A stretch of 32,525 nt of DNA from Marvinbryantia sp. (GTDB lineage: Bacteria; Bacillota; Clostridia; Lachnospirales; Lachnospiraceae). This document shows, one piece after another, positions 30,775-32,525 of the stretch; the stretch's first letter is position 1, and each line of letters starts with the position of its first letter. Below the pieces are notes generated by a model. The model saw only the letters and a list, made by a program, of their open reading frames with translations, searched no databases and was not told the DNA's origin. The position numbers and the translations under genes were made by a program. Where the stretch lies: NCBI GenBank assembly GCA_016297895.1, contig JAEDFS010000019.1, forward strand, positions 1 through 32,525. Direction: 5' to 3'.

Positions 30775-31548
30775 ATGAAGACACGTGAACAGATATTGAG
30801 TTGTATTGAAGACGATATGGAACTGATGGGAGAACATCGCATTATTTATCTAAAGGAAGAGGGAAACCGTGTGATAGATTATGATTATCTTCCTTCGGAA
30901 GAATACTGCGAGGCAGTTACATTGAAGGAGCTGCAGGCAGACCTGCGTATGCAGGAATTTGAAGAACAGGTATCAGATTTTGCGAGTGCGGAAGGAAGAA
31001 AACTTGCGGTTGTTTTTCCCGGAATCGGATATACCTGTGAGAAACCGCTTCTGTATTACAGCGCACAGCTGGCGAAACAGTGCGGATACGAAATCATTCG
31101 AGTCAATTATTCGGATTTTCCGAAAAATGTAAAGGGAGATTCAGAAAAGATGAAAGAATCCTTTGATCTTGCGCTGAAGCAGACAAAAGAGATTCTGAAA
31201 GATGTGGAATGGAATGCATATAAAGAGATTCTGTTTCTTTCCAAAAGTATTGGAACAGTGGTTTCCTCTTACTATGCAAAGGAACGGCAATTGAATGTGA
31301 AGAATATCTTGTTAACGCCGCTGAAAGAGACATTTCAATTTGCGAAAATGCCATGTGTGATATTTCACGGAACAGCAGATCCCTGGGCGGAAACGGAAGA
31401 AATCCAGCGGCTGGCTAAAATGCATCAGATTCCAATAGATGTGGTAGAAGGGGCCAATCATTCTCTGGAGACCGGAAATGTGAGCAGGGATGTGGATATA
31501 CTGAGAAATGTAATACAAAAACTGCAGTCATTGATAACCGTGAAGTAA
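30775..31548 (+). CDS. Alpha/beta hydrolase-fold protein
   Basis: The 257-aa protein has an extra N-terminal region (1-75) rich in charged residues before a small alpha/beta hydrolase domain. The likely catalytic triad is S158 in LSKSIGT (a nucleophile elbow SxSxG rather than GxSxG), D202 in HGTADPW and H229 in GANHSLE. Related small hydrolases act on esters or related bonds, but the substrate is unknown. No signal peptide is present. TAGGAGAAG precedes the ATG. The gene stands alone, between a gene-poor stretch and a decayed accessory patch. Its end is a double stop, TAATAA. Confidence 0.82.
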   Translation: MKTREQILSCIEDDMELMGEHRIIYLKEEGNRVIDYDYLPSEEYCEAVTLKELQADLRMQEFEEQVSDFASAEGRKLAVVFPGIGYTCEKPLLYYSAQLAKQCGYEIIRVNYSDFPKNVKGDSEKMKESFDLALKQTKEILKDVEWNAYKEILFLSKSIGTVVSSYYAKERQLNVKNILLTPLKETFQFAKMPCVIFHGTADPWAETEEIQRLAKMHQIPIDVVEGANHSLETGNVSRDVDILRNVIQKLQSLITVK

Positions 31549-31551
31549 TAA

Positions 31552-31731
31552 ATGATGGATTTGTATGGATATGGGATGAAGAAATTAAATCAGCAGGCGA
31601 AACGAAATATAAGTCGCTTTCCGGAGAATTTTATGTTTCAGCTGACAATGGAGGAAGTGAATTTGGTGAAGTCACAAAATGTGACGTGTGACAGGAAAAG
31701 ATATGATGGTATTGCTGGTTGGAGTGGCTAA
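31552..31731 (+). pseudogene. Remnant of an ORF6N-domain (phage-type) protein
   Basis: A 59-codon frame, MMDLYGYGMKKLNQQAKRN followed by ISRFPENFMFQLTMEEVNLVK, matches the core of ORF6N domains (KRLNEQVKRN-xx-RFPEDFMFQLT-x-EE type) found in phage and phage-island antirepressor-like proteins. Both ends are missing: no ribosome site, it begins mid-domain, and it turns to unrelated sequence after SQNVT before a stop. It is therefore a degraded fragment. Family identity is from memory of the motif. Confidence 0.6.
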
Positions 31732-31807
31732 CCGGCTGCCTGTGAAATTTTGATTTCTATAAAATTTTTTCGAAATCCTATAAAAAAGTAGTGCTTTTGC
31801 TAATTTT

Positions 31808-31816
31808 TGATATACT
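31808..31816 (+). promoter_or_regulatory. Extended -10 promoter of the XRE/ImmA-type gene
   Basis: TGATATACT (31808-31816), 32 bp before the start codon at 31849. A TATAAT overlaps at 31816-31821. Confidence 0.4.
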
Positions 31817-31848
31817 ATAATCAACTATGGATGAAAGGAGGACGCATT

Positions 31849-32322
31849 ATGCCAACAGTAAATGTGAATATACAACCGGCAATTATCAGTTGGGCACTTA
31901 GCCAGACCAGCGAAGAAAAATTGGGCGCAAAGCTTGTGGAGAATATTAAGCATTGGCTTGATGGCACAAAAAGTCCGACTTTTAATCAGATAGAAGATTT
32001 CAGCAAGAAATCTCATATTCCGTTAGGATATTTCTTTTTGCAGACACCACCGGTTGAGCAGATTAGCTTATTGGAATACAGAACGCTCGATAGTATAGAA
32101 TTAACAGATCCGAGCAGAAATTTGATAGATACTATCCATGAGATGGAAGCGGTTTAGGAGTGGATGGTTAATTATCGAAAAGAATGGAATTATGATACCA
32201 TTAGTGTTGTTGGAAGTTTAAAGGGTATTACGGATGTAAGTGTAATCGCAGATACAATTCGTAAGGATCTTGGACTTAACGTTGAATGGTATAAAGAATG
32301 TGGGAATCCATCTGAAGCATTC
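31849..32322 (+). pseudogene. XRE/ImmA-type regulator, broken by a nonsense codon and truncated
   Basis: The frame starts at an ATG with AAAGGAGG (31834-31841) in ideal position. It reads MPTVNVNIQPAIISWALSQT, a HTH-like segment, then IPLGYFFLQTPPVEQISLLEYR. This is the N-terminal part of proteins that join an XRE-type domain to an ImmA/IrrE metallopeptidase of about 380 aa. The frame is cut by TAG at 32155-32157, where relatives as I recall them have CAG (...V-Q-E-W-M...). The same frame continues directly with EWMVNYRKEWNYDTISVVGS and stays recognisable to GNPSEAF (about 32322). There the homology ends and another gene begins, so the HExxH peptidase part is absent. A 102-aa product could still be made. 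Confidence 0.75.
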
Positions 32323-32525
32323 AATAAGGATCAGTGTGGCTTTTATTACCTTAGGTGGGATCGAGCCGCTTCTTCAGACTTTGAAGGAGTTGGAAAAGAG
32401 AAAGATTCCGGGGGAAATATTGACCACGAATTATCTGAATTTCAGTGAGCCAAGGCGTTGAAAAAGTTGAATGAGCTTCAGAATATTACGCTGAAAATGT
32501 ATGACGTAGAAGCCGCAGAGGAAGG
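32319..32525 (+). pseudogene. Frameshifted fragment of a PLD-type (helicase-associated) protein, runs off the window
   Basis: In the frame beginning at TCA 32321, the reading SIRISVAFITLGGIEPLLQT, then LKELEKRKIPGEILTTNYL and NFSEP resembles the N-terminal phospholipase-D-like domain found on DEAD/DUF3427-type helicases of defence islands. A missing base near 32452-32455 (CCAAGGCG for an expected CCAAAGGCG) shifts the frame. Reading goes on in the next frame as ALKKLNELQNITLKMYDVEA to the window edge. The start of the gene is missing; it is joined directly to the XRE/ImmA-type fragment. Family naming is from motif memory. Confidence 0.6.

Noticed and set aside
31549..31690. Second open frame over the ORF6N remnant (INDGFVWIWDEE...)
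   Set aside because: It looks protein-like but has no start codon or ribosome site; the ORF6N frame carries a much clearer domain motif.

Overview
The window looks like chromosome of a gut-type Lachnospiraceae bacterium (Blautia/Ruminococcus/Dorea-like; genus not fixed). The basis is low-to-medium GC, strong AGGAGG ribosome sites, TTGACA-17-TATAAT promoters, a class III glutamine synthetase, a clostridial FtsH, glucan/choline-binding-type repeat proteins, a glycine riboswitch on an AGCS transporter and a UPF0371 protein.

Layout. 1-1859: lysine/diaminopimelate genes dapA-dapB behind a palindromic intergenic element. 2054-5515: a lipoprotein with three internal repeats, then a DegV fatty-acid-binding protein and a secreted polysaccharide deacetylase with cell-wall-binding repeats. 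5595-8863 (minus): pyrG behind a leader terminator, and a UPF0371 protein. 9128-12499: ftsH and a CPA2-type cation/proton antiporter. 12545-13672 (minus): a secreted C39-like peptidase with the same kind of wall-binding repeats. 13791-16741: a 75-aa protein, a MoxR-type AAA ATPase and a VWA protein (a NorQ/NorD-like pair). 16908-18368: an SH3-NlpC/P60 wall hydrolase with a good WalR box. 18535-22701: a nitrogen module, GSIII followed by an ammonium transporter fused to a PII protein, the latter behind a leader with two terminators. 22910-24079: an AT-rich pair, an HD protein and a PF06541 membrane protein. 24142-25587 (minus): an AGCS amino-acid:Na+ symporter behind a tandem glycine riboswitch. 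26078-29905: a probable operon of HD protein, ferredoxin-type aldo/keto reductase, ArsC/Spx-like protein, PfkB kinase and VanY-type carboxypeptidase. 29906-30774: a gene-poor stretch with a promoter-to-terminator RNA unit of unknown nature and a repeat element. 30775-31548: an alpha/beta hydrolase. 31552 to the end: a decayed accessory patch with an ORF6N remnant, an XRE/ImmA-type regulator broken by a nonsense codon, and a fused, frameshifted fragment of a PLD-type (helicase-associated) gene.

Themes. Four secreted wall-active enzymes (deacetylase, C39-like, NlpC/P60, VanY) and dapA/dapB serve the envelope. GSIII, Amt-PII and the glycine transporter serve nitrogen supply, and the Amt-PII and AGCS genes have attenuator-like leaders. 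The least explained items are the RNA unit near 30.0-30.2 kb, the small-protein/MoxR/VWA operon, the HD/PF06541 pair and the eroded right end. No tRNA, rRNA, CRISPR array or intact insertion sequence was seen. All family calls rest on motifs read by eye; no database search was run.
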